DNA from: Actinostola sp. cb2023
Taxonomy: Eukaryota > Cnidaria > Anthozoa > Actiniaria > Actinostolidae
DNA: 64,000 bases
Assembly (NCBI GenBank): GCA_033675265.1
Contig: JAUJYZ010000166.1
Coordinates: forward strand, 62,001-126,000
Direction of reading: 5' to 3'
The notes beneath the pieces are model-generated. The model saw nothing but the letters and a program-made list of their open reading frames with translations. It was not told where the DNA came from and searched no databases. Each line of letters starts with the position of its first letter. Positions within the stretch are counted from its first letter, which is position 1. This document shows, one piece after another, positions 45,165-56,871 of the stretch. A program made the position numbers and the translations under genes.

Positions 45165-47194
45165 AGCCTTATATCAGGCAGCCTTGAAGTATTACAACAC
45201 TAGAGCTGGTGTTAACTTTAGTGAAGTTAAGGTCTTATTACTAGCACCTACTGGGAAAGCAGCATATAATATCAAAGGAAACACAATACACACCACTCTT
45301 CGAGTACCTTCATGTCAGAATCTAAAGAACTACAAACGTCTTGACTCAGGTAATCTTAATACTCTAAGATGCAAGATTGGTGGAGTAAAGCTTATATTCC
45401 TAGATGAAATATCCATGGTGGGTAATGCTATGTTCAATGTTCAAATAAACAATAAACTTAAAGACGTCAAAGGTAGTGCACTACCATTTGGCGGTGTTAG
45501 TATTATTGCCATTGGTGATCTATTTCAACTCCAGCCAGTCTTTGATGGTTGTGTATTTAATTAAAGATATGGACAACTCGGAGTATGGTATTCTTGCTCC
45601 CAATCTTTGGGAAGAGAATTTCAAAATGTTTGAGCTCCATGAAATTATGAGACAGCGAGATAGTAAAGTGTTTGCTGAGATGTTGAACAGATTAAGAGAA
45701 GGCAAACATACTTCTGAAGATATTATGAAATTTAAAGAGAGAATGCTTACAAGCAATATCAGTGACTATACATCAGAAGTTCCACACTTGTTTTTTCAGA
45801 ATGATAAAGTCAATGAATTCAACGATAGAGTGCACAGGGCCATGCCAGGTCCTAAGTATGCCATAAAAGCACATGATAGTGTAATAGGAGCTGATTCTCA
45901 AGAACTCGGAGATAAAATCATGAGACAAATACCTAGTGATCCTAGGAAAACTAAGCAGCTGCATTCAAACTTGAAATTAGCAATTGGGGAAAGAACAGAG
46001 ATATCTCTTAATACAAGAACTGATGATGGCATGACAAATGGTGCCGGAAATGTCATTAAAATGGTACAAGTACATCAAACAGGTAGACCCTCTGGTGTAA
46101 TATGGGTACAGTTTGACCATGCTGATGTTGGGGAGAAAACCAGACATGATAACAAACAGCTCTATGTACAGGGTATTCAACCTACATGGACACCAATCAA
46201 ACCTGTTACTACACAGTTTGCTGTTGGTAGAAATAGAACAGTACAAGTTGTAAGAAAACAGTTTCCATTGCGACCTGCAGCTGCTAAAACCATCCACAGA
46301 TCACAAGGTGACACTGAGACCCAAATTGTAGTGAACTTTGAAACTAGAAGAGCAATACCTCATATACATTATGTAGGACTAAGCAGAGTAACTACCATAG
46401 AAGGTTTACACATCACTGATCTTTGTGAGGAGAAAATAGCAGTCAGTTCTGATGTACAGAAAGAAATGGAACGTCTGAGAACTGAAGGCAAACTCAGTCT
46501 TTGTATATCTCCTATCTGTAATGCTGATCAAATAGCTTTTAAACTGTGCTTTCTGAATACTAGATCATTACATAGACATATTGACGATGTACGTAAAGAC
46601 TTGAACTACTCAAGCACTGATGCAAGCATCTTTTCTGAAACAAGATTCAGTCATGCTGACTGTGATTCCATGTATACTATTGATGGATACAGTTTATTTA
46701 GAAATGACAGTACATCGACTACTAATGTAAGACCTTTTGGAGGTACAGCAGTGTATAGTCGTATTGATTACTATCCTGGATATCCATACTGCAACAATAT
46801 AAATGATATTGAGATGACTATCATGCGATTCATGACTCTTCCTCATGTTACAATCATAGGACTTTATCGCTCACCTGGAATACCAGTAACACAGTTGTAT
46901 GCTGCATTGAGAGCGATATTCACACTATTATCAACTCAACACAATATATTCATTGGTGATTTTAATGTTAACTGGTTCAATGAATCACAAAGAACAACCC
47001 TTTATAATCTATTTGTCAGAGATAATAATTACAGACAACTAGTATCATCCTACACTACTGACAACAAAACTTGTATTGATCATATTTATACTAATCTACC
47101 TAAATCACAAGTAAATACACTCATTTTAGAAACATATTTCTCTGATCACAAATCAGTTTGTGCATTGATTAATTGTTTTCAAAATGATGAATAG
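45165..47194 (+). pseudogene. Helentron PIF1-like helicase + EEP nuclease, Walker A lost
   Basis: Helicase sequence begins abruptly at PHLTKALYQAALKYYNTRAG, just after where the Walker A (GxGKS) should be; the upstream PRRE is foreign to it. Motif Ia (LLLAPTGKAAYNIKG), Walker B (LIFLDEISMVG) and motif III (IAIGDLFQLQPV) are intact. A frame change at about 45,540-45,565 leads to the C-terminal half (AKTIHRSQGDTETQIVVNFE and HYVGLSRVTTIEGL). An EEP domain follows (LCFLNTRSLHRHIDDVRKDL, FIGDFNVNWFNE, YFSDHKSVCALI), the second nuclease of Helentrons. The frame ends at 47,194. The missing Walker A means no ATPase activity is expected. Confidence 0.87.
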
Positions 47195-47350
47195 TTTAGT
47201 TGCTACAGAAATGACAACAGTTTACAATATAACTTTGTTTTCTATTATTGTTAGAAGTGTCTTCTTGTAAAGATATAATAGAATTATCAATTTGAGGAGT
47301 ACTATTTGAAATCATACATTAGTAACGTCATAAGTTAGCACTAATTTTAA

Positions 47351-47548
47351 TCTGTACTGCTCTCTATAGAGCAAAGCACAGACATTATCCTATCGTGTTC
47401 ACCTGGAAAACTTTTTATTTAAGAATCCTTTTAAGGATTAAAATTACAAAAGTCCCATTGTTGACATATGACATGTGCAAATGACAGACATAGATTCTAT
47501 GCCTCGTAAGACTGTAAGTCCGTCCTTGTAATTTATAATAGAAAGTTC
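47351..47548 (+). repeat. Helentron-associated direct repeat, copy B
   Basis: Begins with a hairpin (tctgtactgctctctatagagc ... gcacaga, a longer stem than copy A) and repeats the block order of 30,601-30,780 in the same orientation, ending upstream of the RPA-like gene. Confidence 0.75.
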
Positions 47549-47879
47549 ACTGTATGTAACTAATACATATTTATATATACATATACACAGTACATATGTA
47601 TTATTTTGTAAAACTAGTTCTAATAATTCGCAATCATTCCGTCTTTAAGGTAGGTCTTCTATTATTGTTAATGTGCTCTCTTAAGTAAATCATTTTTTTT
47701 TAGCTTTTATCTTATTGTTTTAATAATAAATTAACATTAATAAATTAACATACAGAACAAAAACATTTCCTAAAAGATCACAACTTAATTATAATAATGC
47801 AATGTGTCATGAAAATATTTCCTGTCTTAATTACTGATTCCCATTTTTTATTTCACAGTAAACACCTTGTGCCATAATC

Positions 47880-48943
47880 ATGCAATCCGAAGAACAATTT
47901 CAAGACAACAATCTCCATAATGAGATGATAGAATTGGAAGAAGGTGTGGCTATCGCTTATCTCCATAATGTATCCCCATTAAAAGCGGGCAATTACTTCG
48001 ACTGTCAAGTACAAACTGCAAGAAAAACTGTAAGAGGTGTTTGTTTTTCCCCAAAAAAAAGAAAGGCTTTCCTTGAGTTTTCAAGCAACGATACTCCATT
48101 GAAGCTCAAAAAATTCCGAATAGAAACAAAGTACAATGGAGAAGATCTTATTATTGACGATAACACCACTGTTGAGGAATACAAGGATATCAACTTTACC
48201 AAAACAACTTTGCCTGCAACCACCAACATGACATTGTCTTCGTTGAAAACACTTTCCATCGGACAGCTTGTCACAATAAAAGCAAAAGTTGTATGCAAAA
48301 GTGCCATCAAGACAGTCAAGAACAACACACTTGACATGGTTGAAACACAAATAGTTGATCAAACTGACAGCATTAAACTTGTATTATGGGGAGATATATT
48401 CACAAAATCAATGAAGAGTCTACCTATATTTTTGAGAATGTTTCTCTCAAAAAGGACACCTTTACAAAAGAAATCTTCATTTGCACCTCAAAAAATGGTG
48501 AAACAGCAATAATTCCAGCTGATTCCTTTTCTGGATCTCTCTTCATTCCAAAAGAAATGGCTAATGAATTCTATAGCTGCACAACTCAAGGAGAAATACT
48601 TGGAGTAGAAAAATTAGTTTTCTACTTATCTTGTGTAAAATGCGCAAAAAAGGTGCAACCCACACAATCAACTACCGTACAATGTCACAATTGCAATATT
48701 AAACAAAAATTATCATGTTGTAAAAAACTATGCCTGTGCCATGTATTATTCACAAGTGGAAATGACAAAATCACCTTAACACTTTTTGACCACATAATAA
48801 AACAGATATTAAAACAGCAAAACATTCCAACAAACCACGAAATCACTGAAAACGAACTTACTGACATCATACTAGAATTGCCAACCCTTGCAGTAACATT
48901 TCAAAAAAACAACAAGATTGTAACCAAGCTTGTCATTGTATGA
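47880..48943 (+). pseudogene. Helentron RPA-like single-strand DNA-binding protein
   Basis: Starts MQSEEQFQDNNLHNEMIELE. The first half has OB-fold features (SIGQLVTIKAKVVCKSAI, VETQIVDQTDSIKLVLWGDI). At about 48,403 a one-base shift moves the protein to a second frame (EESTYIFENVSLKKDTFTKE), which contains LVFYLSCVKCAKKV and VQCHNCNIKQKLSCC, a Cx2C...Cx2C zinc motif like that in the C-terminal domain of RPA70, and a second OB-like segment. RPA-like genes are known cargo of Helentrons, where they probably coat single strands during rolling-circle transposition. The frameshift makes it a pseudogene as read. Confidence 0.8.
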
Positions 48944-49044
48944 TTTACTATATATCTTCAGTTCGTTATTTCATACGATATACCAGGCAACAGTACCCTA
49001 TATTCTACTTATTTTAAACAAAATAAGTAGATCAATTATCAGAT

Positions 49045-49275
49045 TATTGAAGATCAATTATCAGACATGGGCTTTGAGAAAAAGCCGAAAGAAGGTCAAC
49101 ATGCCTCTGTTTACATAAGTAGATACAGTCCATACCATGACAATGGAATCTAATTACTCACTGACAGATTGTGACCAGATAGTGACCAGAGTATCAGTTG
49201 CAATCACACAACGTGCAGTAATTGTTGCCTAATCATTTCGTGCTTGCTGGAAATTACATACATTGTTAGTACGGT
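49045..49275 (+). repeat. Interspersed repeat, copy 2
   Basis: Matches 18,200-18,510 with an internal deletion. It starts 100 bp after the RPA-like gene, so it could be the Helentron 3' end. Confidence 0.75.
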
Positions 49276-49555
49276 ATTCAAACATACGTAATTTCATGTA
49301 AACAATTGTGAAATCTTTGCGGGAAGTCTGTTGCGTGACTAATTACCACACTGTGATGTAGGTGTGTGAGTGCTCGCTTGTCAACAGCTTTTCACTTCAA
49401 ATGAAATCCAAAATTCGTTTTTTTGATTCTAACTTTTTAGGAAACTAATATTTTTAGATTCTGTTTTTTGGAGATGATAGATAATATTCAATTTTATTTG
49501 ATTGTCAAAAAATCTCAAAAACCGGTGGTTTCCGAGGGTTTTTGGGGTACCCTGA
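49276..49555. other. Short gap, nothing recognised
   Basis: About 280 bp between the repeat and the tandem array. It contains one inverted-complement pair of short A/T motifs but no gene or element end I can support. Confidence 0.4.
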
Positions 49556-50589
49556 TACCTTAAAGGTTGAGGTCTTTTTGACACTCATGGTACAAGGTTA
49601 GAATGCATAAAGTTCATGCTGAACAATGGGTCTACAACAACACCATCAAACTCTCGGAGAGTGAGACTTTGGAATCAAAAAAGACAAGGGGAGAAGCAAA
49701 ATGACAATTGGCTTAAAAGAGGTTGGGGAATTACCTGTGACGTTTATACCTAGTTTATGCCAATATATATCTTCATTAAATTTTCAAAGCTTTTGAAAAT
49801 GAGGTTATTGTCCATATTCCATGCAATCAAGACTGCTCAAATGAAGTCAATATGTTTATTGAATGTTTACATCAAAACATGTATGGATTGCACTGTTGTA
49901 ATCAAATCAAAGGCACCCACTGGTGAACTCGTGGATTTCCATCTTTCAAGCATTACCAATGTTTGTGACTGACGAGGAATGCCTTGAAGAAGACGTGAGG
50001 GCATGTTATCACATGTAACTAGCACATGTCGTCTTTGTTATATTTCGTGATCGATGCCATATGTTCTATACTTCGCTCTCAGAGCGAAAATATTTGAACA
50101 TTAAGTAAAATGTATTCAAGAAGTAAAGTTCAGTGATTGATTACCATCTGTGTTGGGTTTAATTTTCATCTAGACTTTGAAATAAAGTGTGTGAGATGAA
50201 CGAGTTGAAGTCTCTTCACCATGTTTTCACAGGACTCTTGACAATGAATTCACACCAAAAATCAAATGCAACTGAAAATTACTGAAAAGTGTGTGATTCA
50301 TGATTTACCAGATAATTCGCTTGAGTGAAGATGTCCAAAAACGGCTTAGTTTGTCCCACTAATAAACTGAACTCCGATATTTATCTTATCGTCCTTCGAA
50401 GACGACAAAGAAAACTGCCATGTGATTCAAGTCAGTGACACCGACTCCCTGAATGCTTTGTAAACTTGGCTAAAAAAGTTTTTAAGTTTTGAGAAAATAG
50501 AGCACTTTGAGCAACATTTGCTAGTGTAAAGTTGAACACTTTTTTAGATAATTGAGAAATACGTGCGCAGGTTTAGAAGAATTTGTCAG

Positions 50590-50935
50590 TTGATCAGAAG
50601 TATTGATAACAATAAACCTGTTTTTGAAATCAATGAAGAAACACCCAAAAAGAAGTTAGTTGGTTGCAACTTTGATGAGGCCTCTGTAATGATGGGCAAG
50701 AAGTCTGGTGAGGCTGTTTAAATCCAGGAAAAAGTTCCACAACCAATTGTGATTATGCACTGTGTTGCTCATAACCGTGAACTTGGTGTGTTAGATGCTG
50801 TCTGTCAAGTCCACCCTTTACCTTCTAATCCTTGATGAGACTGTAAGGCACGTTTTCAAATTATATTATTATTCACCCAAGAAAAGAAGAGAAGTCAATG
50901 TAGTATCAGAAATCCTATGAAAATCCTACTCATTT
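50590..50935 (+). pseudogene. hAT-type transposase remnant (also in later units)
   Basis: Broken frames read [52 protein letters not shown] and, after stops, [20 protein letters not shown]. These match the DGASVM...GKxxGVA / HCVAHRLEL / SPKR blocks of hAT-superfamily (ZNF862/DUF4371-like) transposases. Equivalent copies lie at about 52,660-53,005, 54,350-54,500 and 58,090-58,460, with a further fragment in unit 5. All have stops. In units 3 and 4 the frame runs from [12 protein letters not shown] through DENPTHFSSNIKNT straight into the minisatellite. Confidence 0.7.
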
Positions 50936-50959
50936 CAGCAGTAATATCAAAAACACAAC

Positions 50960-51347
50960 GCCAATATATGGGTCACCATTTAGGTGATGGTGCGAATGTT
51001 CATGTCATTGTTGGCTCACCATTTAGGTGCATGGGCGATTGTTTATGCCAATATATTGCCCAACAGATAAGTGCATGTGCGACTGTTTATGCCATTGTCT
51101 GGCTCACCATTTAGGTGCATGTGTGACTGTTTATGCCAATATATGGCTCACCATTTAGGTGCATGTGCGACTGTTTATGCCAATATATGGCTCACCATTT
51201 AGGTGCATATGCGACTGTTTATATATGCTAATATATGGCTCACCATTTAGGTGCATGTGTGACTGTTTATGCCAATATATGGCTCTCCATTTAGGTGCAT
51301 GTGACTGTTTATGCCAATATATGAATAACCATTTAGGTGCATACAGT
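50960..51347 (+). repeat. 44-bp minisatellite, array 1
   Basis: Units of the type gccaatatatggctcaccat / ttaggtgcatgtgcgactgt / ttat, about nine copies with several variant forms. The same tract recurs unchanged at 53,029-53,416 in the next unit. Confidence 0.93.
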
Positions 51348-53028
51348 GGGAACAGCAATGGGTCAACAATTGCAATGTTACCGGCTTATTATACCAGCAA
51401 CAACACCGGAACATGGTCTGCCAAACAAGCGACAGTATATGTTAAGTGAAAGATGCTTTGGAGGACACTTCTGTAACGTTGGTATCATCCACAAATGACA
51501 ATAGAGAAGATGTTTATACTTTCGATGAGCTGCTTGATATTGTGGATGAAAAAGGAAAGCTCCATGAAAACACCAAGTATTTTTAGAGAATAAAATTGAT
51601 AATTGTTATCTGAGGCATATGTCATATTTAGGTGTTTACCTGTTTTGGTCGACAAAGCTAACAGAGAAATTATGGAGATTATTGCACAGAAGTTGTGTCC
51701 ATTGCTAAGACAAAGAAAAATAGACAATTTTTCCAACCACAAACCGATAAAGGCAAGGGGAGAAGCAAAATGACAATTGGCTTAAAAGAGGTTGGGGAAT
51801 TACCTGTGAAGTTTATGCCTAGTTTATGCCATATATATCTTCATTAAATTTTCAAAGCTTTTGAAAATGAGGTTATTGTCCATATTCCATGCAATCAAGA
51901 CTGCTCAAATGAAGTCAATATGTTTATTGAATGTTTACATCAAAACATGTATGGATTGCACTGTTGTAATCAAATCAAAGGCACCCACTGGTGAACTCGT
52001 GGATTTCCATCTTTCAAGCATTACCAATGTTTGTGACTGACGAGGAATGCCTTGAAGAAGACGTGAGGGCATGTTATCACATGTAACTAGCACATGTCAT
52101 CTTTGTTATATTTCGTGATCGATGCCATATGTTTTATACTTCGCTCTCAGAGCAAAAATATTTGAACATTAAGTAAAATGTATTCAAGAAGTAAAGTTCA
52201 GTGATTGATTACCATCTGTGTTGGGTCTAAGTTTCATCTAGACTTTGAAATAAAGTGTTTGAGATGAACGAGTTGAAGTCTCTTCACCATGTTTACACAG
52301 GACTCTTGACAATGAATTCACACCAAAAAACAAATGCAACTGTAACTTACTGAAAAGTGTGTGATTCGTGGTTTAACCGATAATTCGCTTCAGTGAAGGC
52401 ATCCAAAAACAGCTTAGTTTGTCCCACTAATAAACTGAACTTCCATATTTATCTTATCGTCCTTCGAAGACGACAAAGAAAACTCCCATGTGATTCAAGT
52501 CAGTGACACCGACTCCCTGAATGCTTTGTAAACTTGGCTAAAAAAGTTTTTAAGTTTTGAGAAAATAGAGCACTTTGAGCAACATTTGCTGGTGTAAAGT
52601 TGAACACTTTTTTTAGATAATTGAGAAATACGTGCGCAGGTTTAGAAGAATTTGTCAGTTGATCAGAAGTATTGATAACAATAAACCTGTTTTTGAAATC
52701 AATGAAGAAACACTCAAAAAGAAGTTAGTTGGTTGCAACTTTGACGAGGCCTCTGTAATGATGGGCAAGAAGTTTGGTAAGGCTGTGTAAATCCAGGAAA
52801 AAGTTCCTCAACCAATTGTGATTATGCACTGTGTTGCTCATAACCGTGAACTTGGTGTGTTAGATGCTGTCTGTCAAGTCCATCCTTTACCTTCTAATCC
52901 TTGATGAGACTGTAAGGCACGTTTTCAAATTATATTATTATTCACCCAAGAAAAGAAGAGAAGTCAATGTAGTATCAGAAATCCTATGAAAATCCTACTC
53001 ATTTCAGCAGTAATATCAAAAACACAAC

Positions 53029-53416
53029 GCCAATATATGGGTCACCATTTAGGTGATGGTGCGAATGTTCATGTCATTGTTGGCTCACCATTTAGGTGCA
53101 TGGGCGATTGTTTATGCCAATATATTGCCCAACAGATAAGTGCATGTGCGACTGTTTATGCCATTGTCTGGCTCACCATTTAGGTGCATGTGTGACTGTT
53201 TATGCCAATATATGGCTCACCATTTAGGTGCATGTGCGACTGTTTATGCCAATATATGGCTCACCATTTAGGTGCATATGCGACTGTTTATATATGCTAA
53301 TATATGGCTCACCATTTAGGTGCATGTGTGACTGTTTATGCCAATATATGGCTCTCCATTTAGGTGCATGTGACTGTTTATGCCAATATATGAATAACCA
53401 TTTAGGTGCATACAGT
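53029..53416 (+). repeat. 44-bp minisatellite, array 2
   Basis: Copy of array 1 displaced by 2,069 bp, with no difference seen by eye. Confidence 0.93.
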
Positions 53417-54504
53417 GGGAACAGCAATGGGTCAACAATTGCAATGTTACCGGCTTATTATACCAGCAACAACACCGGAACATGGTCTGCCAAACAAGCG
53501 ACAGTATATGTTAAGTGAAAGATGCTTTGGAGGACACTTCTGTAACGTTGGTATCATCCACAAATGACAATAGAGAAGATGTTTATACTTTCGATGAGCT
53601 GCTTGATATTGTGGATGAAAAAGGAAAGCTCCATGAAAACACCAAGTATTTTTAGAGAATAAAATTGATAATTGTTATCTGAGGCATATGTCATATTTAG
53701 GTGTTTACCTGTTTTGGTCGACAAAGCTAACAGAGAAATTATGGAGATTATTGCACAGAAGTTGTGTCCATTGCTAAGACAAAGAAAAATAGACAATTTT
53801 TCCAACCACAAACCGATAAAGGCAAGGGGAGAAGCAAAATGACAATTGGCTTAAAAGAGGTTGGGGAATTACCTGTGAAGTTTATGCCTAGTTTATGCCA
53901 ATATATATCTTCATTAAATTTTCAAAGCTTTTGAAAATGAGGTTATTGTCCATATTCCATGCAATCAAGACTGCTCAAATGAAGTCAATATGTTTATTGA
54001 ATGTTTACATCAAAACATGTATGGATTGCACTGTTGTAATCAAATCAAAGGCACCCACTGGTGAACTCGTGGATTTCCATCTTTCAAGCATTACCAATGT
54101 TTGTGACTGACGAGGAATGCCTTGAAGAAGACGTGAGGGCATGTTATCACATGTAACTAGCACATGTCATCTTTGTTATATTTCGTGATCGATGCCATAT
54201 GTTTTATACTTCGCTCTCAGAGCAAAAATATTTGAACATTAAGTAAAATGTATTCAAGAAGTAAAGTTCAGTGATTGATTACCATCTGTGTTGGGTCTAA
54301 GTTTCATCTAGACTTTGAAATAAAGTGTTTGAGATGAACGATGAACAGTCCATCCTTTACTTTCTAATCCTTGATAAGACTGTAAGGCACGTTTTCAAAT
54401 TATATTATTATTCACCCAAGAAAAGAAGAGAAGTCAATGTAGTATCAGAAATCCTAGATGAAAATCCTACTCATTTCAGCAGTAATATCAAAAACACAAC
54501 GCCA

Positions 54505-55112
54505 ATATATGGCTCACCATTAAGGTGCATGTGCGACTGTTTATGCCAATATATTGCCCAACAGATAAGTGCATGTGTGACTGTTTATGCCAATATATGG
54601 CTCACCATTTAGGTGCATGTGTGACTGTTTATGCCAATATATGGCTCACCATTTAGGTGCATGTGTGACTGTTTATGACAATATATGGCTCACCATTTAC
54701 GTGCATGTGCGACTGTTTATGCCAATATATGGCTCACTATTTAGGTGCATATGTGACTGTTTATATATGCTAATATATGGCTCACTATTTAGGTGCATGT
54801 GCGACTGTTTATGACAATACATGACTCACCATTTAGGTGCATGTGTGACTGTTTATGCCAATATATGGCTCACCATTTAGGTGCATGTGCGACTGTTTAT
54901 GCCAATATATGGCACACCATTTAGGTGCATATGTGACTGTTTATATATGCTAATATATGGCTCACTATTTAGGTGCATGTGCGACTGTTTATGACAATAC
55001 ATGACTCACCATTTAGGTGCATGTGTGACTGTTTATGCCAATATATGGCTCACCATTTAGGTGCAGGTGCGACTGTTTATGCCAATATATGAATAACCAT
55101 TTAGGTGCATAC
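54505..55112 (+). repeat. 44-bp minisatellite, array 3 (expanded)
   Basis: About fourteen units. A higher-order block of four units, about 180 bp and including a longer tttatatatgctaatatatgg variant, is repeated (54,720 and 54,900). Confidence 0.93.
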
Positions 55113-55213
55113 AGTGGGAACAGCAATGGGTCAACAATTGCAATGTTACCGGCTTATTATACCAGCAACAACACCGGAACATGGTCTGCCAAACAAGCGA
55201 CAGTATATGTTAA

Positions 55214-56871
55214 AGGGGGACTCTGATCAAAATACCTCAAACTTTTAAACCAGCTGAAACTCCGTAATTACAATCTTGAAGCTACCAATAATAACTCTAC
55301 CAAACGGTTTTTCGAAATTTCAACGGCAAGTGCTAGTTTTTGCTCTTTCTTTTTCGAGGCCAGTGAATAAATCGAAAACTTGGAGGGAGACTGGAACGGG
55401 CGGTAGTGACGTCATCCAATCAACCCAAATATTCGGCTACAAGGCAAAGTATGGAGGTCTCTGAAAATATTCACAGAAAATCACGCTTTATCCATTCTAA
55501 TATTATTTTGATTGCCAAATAGTAAAATATACAATCAAGTTGCTGTGTTCAAGCGACAAATACATCCAAAAGAAGATATTTTCACTGCAGAATTCGACGA
55601 TTCCATTATGGTTTATACGTACTCGATCACGTATTCTCAAGTCCGCCGCTTTCGGCGTACGAGCAGGATATAACTCCCAAATATATACTCTTCCATATCC
55701 TAACATATAAGAGGATCTAAAGTGTACGTTGGGACTTCTGGTAAGACACTTAGCACGGCTGCGAGGGAGACTAGAGCGTGACCGGTATTATGAGTAGTAC
55801 TAGAAACATACGCCGTACATGTTTACCATGTTGTATGGTGACTGATCTGCTCAATAATTATTTTTCGGTATAAAACTAAAAGAAGTTGGATATATCCACG
55901 AATCTGATGTATATAAATACTTCACAATTTAATAGTCTCCTAATACTACCAGTAAATGTAGTAGTCACGAAATGTACTTCAGGATGACCCGATGCGACTG
56001 ACCTCTACTGATCAATCTGCTTTGCACGATTGTCAACACACTGCAGTTGTACGGACAACAGTTTTTAAAATCCTATCTCATAAATTATTTTTTAGAAAGC
56101 AATTAATCTGCAAGAAAACTGTTCATTCTATGCATTTTATTATCAATTTCCAATGATTCTGGTGTTGAAAATTAAAAGTATCGTAACATGTATACTGTGA
56201 GTGTCTCGGCGGGAGCCGTGTTCGCCGGGCATTGTAACTTGTTCTTCTACAGTCACAATATAAGCTTTACAATCCTTAAATCTTTCTGGCCCTCGGCTTT
56301 CACGAATGCTTCATAAGAAAATCGTTTACTTGGCATATGCTTACAAATCTATATGCTGCCGATTTGATATGATAACATTTAGATCTCAAACCATTTGAAG
56401 TCGTAAGGCGGCCAAGAGTGCAAGACTGACACGAAGTATTCTCAAAAACTTCAGGTTCGTTTAGCATGATATATATCACAGTTCTATCCACTTTAGAAAC
56501 TTCTGGTGCTAGGTGATGAGCCCTAACTGCCTGAAAAATGTATTGGACGGCTGAATGACAAAATAAGACGAAGAAATATCAATAAAACTGGGTAGTATTT
56601 TACAAGACTTTGTATGTGAATGTACGGACGTGTTCAATGGGTTGATTGGATGACGTCACAGAGACCAACCGCTGTCTGTTTATCACGGGCTCGTTTATTC
56701 AAAACCAACATGGCGTACGGGTGATTTCGGCCTCTTCTCATGAGGATTTCTCGACACTCTCTGGACCAAAAACAAAAATGTTTCGTATTTTTATTAGTTT
56801 ATCTATATACTTTTAGTAGACGCTGGAGAAAAGTCACTCCAAGAAGGGTCGATTTTGATCAGAGTCCCCCT
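55214..56871. mobile_element. TTAA-flanked non-autonomous DNA transposon, 1,658 bp
   Basis: Inverted ends of 20 bp are perfect (AGGGGGACTCTGATCAAAAT) and TTAA flanks both sides; the empty site atgttaagtgaaag survives in neighbouring array units, which proves insertion. TTAA points to piggyBac or Kolobok. A subterminal inverted repeat contains TGACGTCATCCAATCAACCC near 55,410 and, inverted, near 56,645. No transposase was recognised. Short minus-strand frames (55,706-55,503; 56,491-56,300) resemble exons, but I cannot name them. Confidence 0.92.

Larger units (their letters stand above)
30601..48943 (+). mobile_element. Helentron with nested Gypsy and L1 insertions
   Basis: Gene order on the plus strand: variable N-terminal region, 2A-like motif, OTU protease, KxYRASK repeats, DUF6570-like region, Rep, PIF1-like helicase, endonuclease/exonuclease/phosphatase domain, then a separate RPA-like gene. 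OTU, EEP and RPA together are known hallmarks of Helentrons (Helitron relatives that replicate by rolling circle). Removing the Gypsy (32,877-37,261) and the L1-like LINE (38,944-44,261) rejoins the protein almost exactly. The outer ends are not certain: the direct repeats at 30,601 and 47,351 and the repeat at 49,045 are candidates. Loss of the HUH and Walker A motifs means this copy is unlikely to move by itself. Confidence 0.85.

Noticed and set aside
49757..49972. A 71-codon frame repeated in each array unit
   Set aside because: Repeated because the unit is repeated; no domain, and stops lie on either side in every unit.
51155..51449. Cys-rich open frames on both strands of the minisatellite
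   Set aside because: They are products of the 44-bp tandem unit, repeat exactly with the array, and have no start context or domain.
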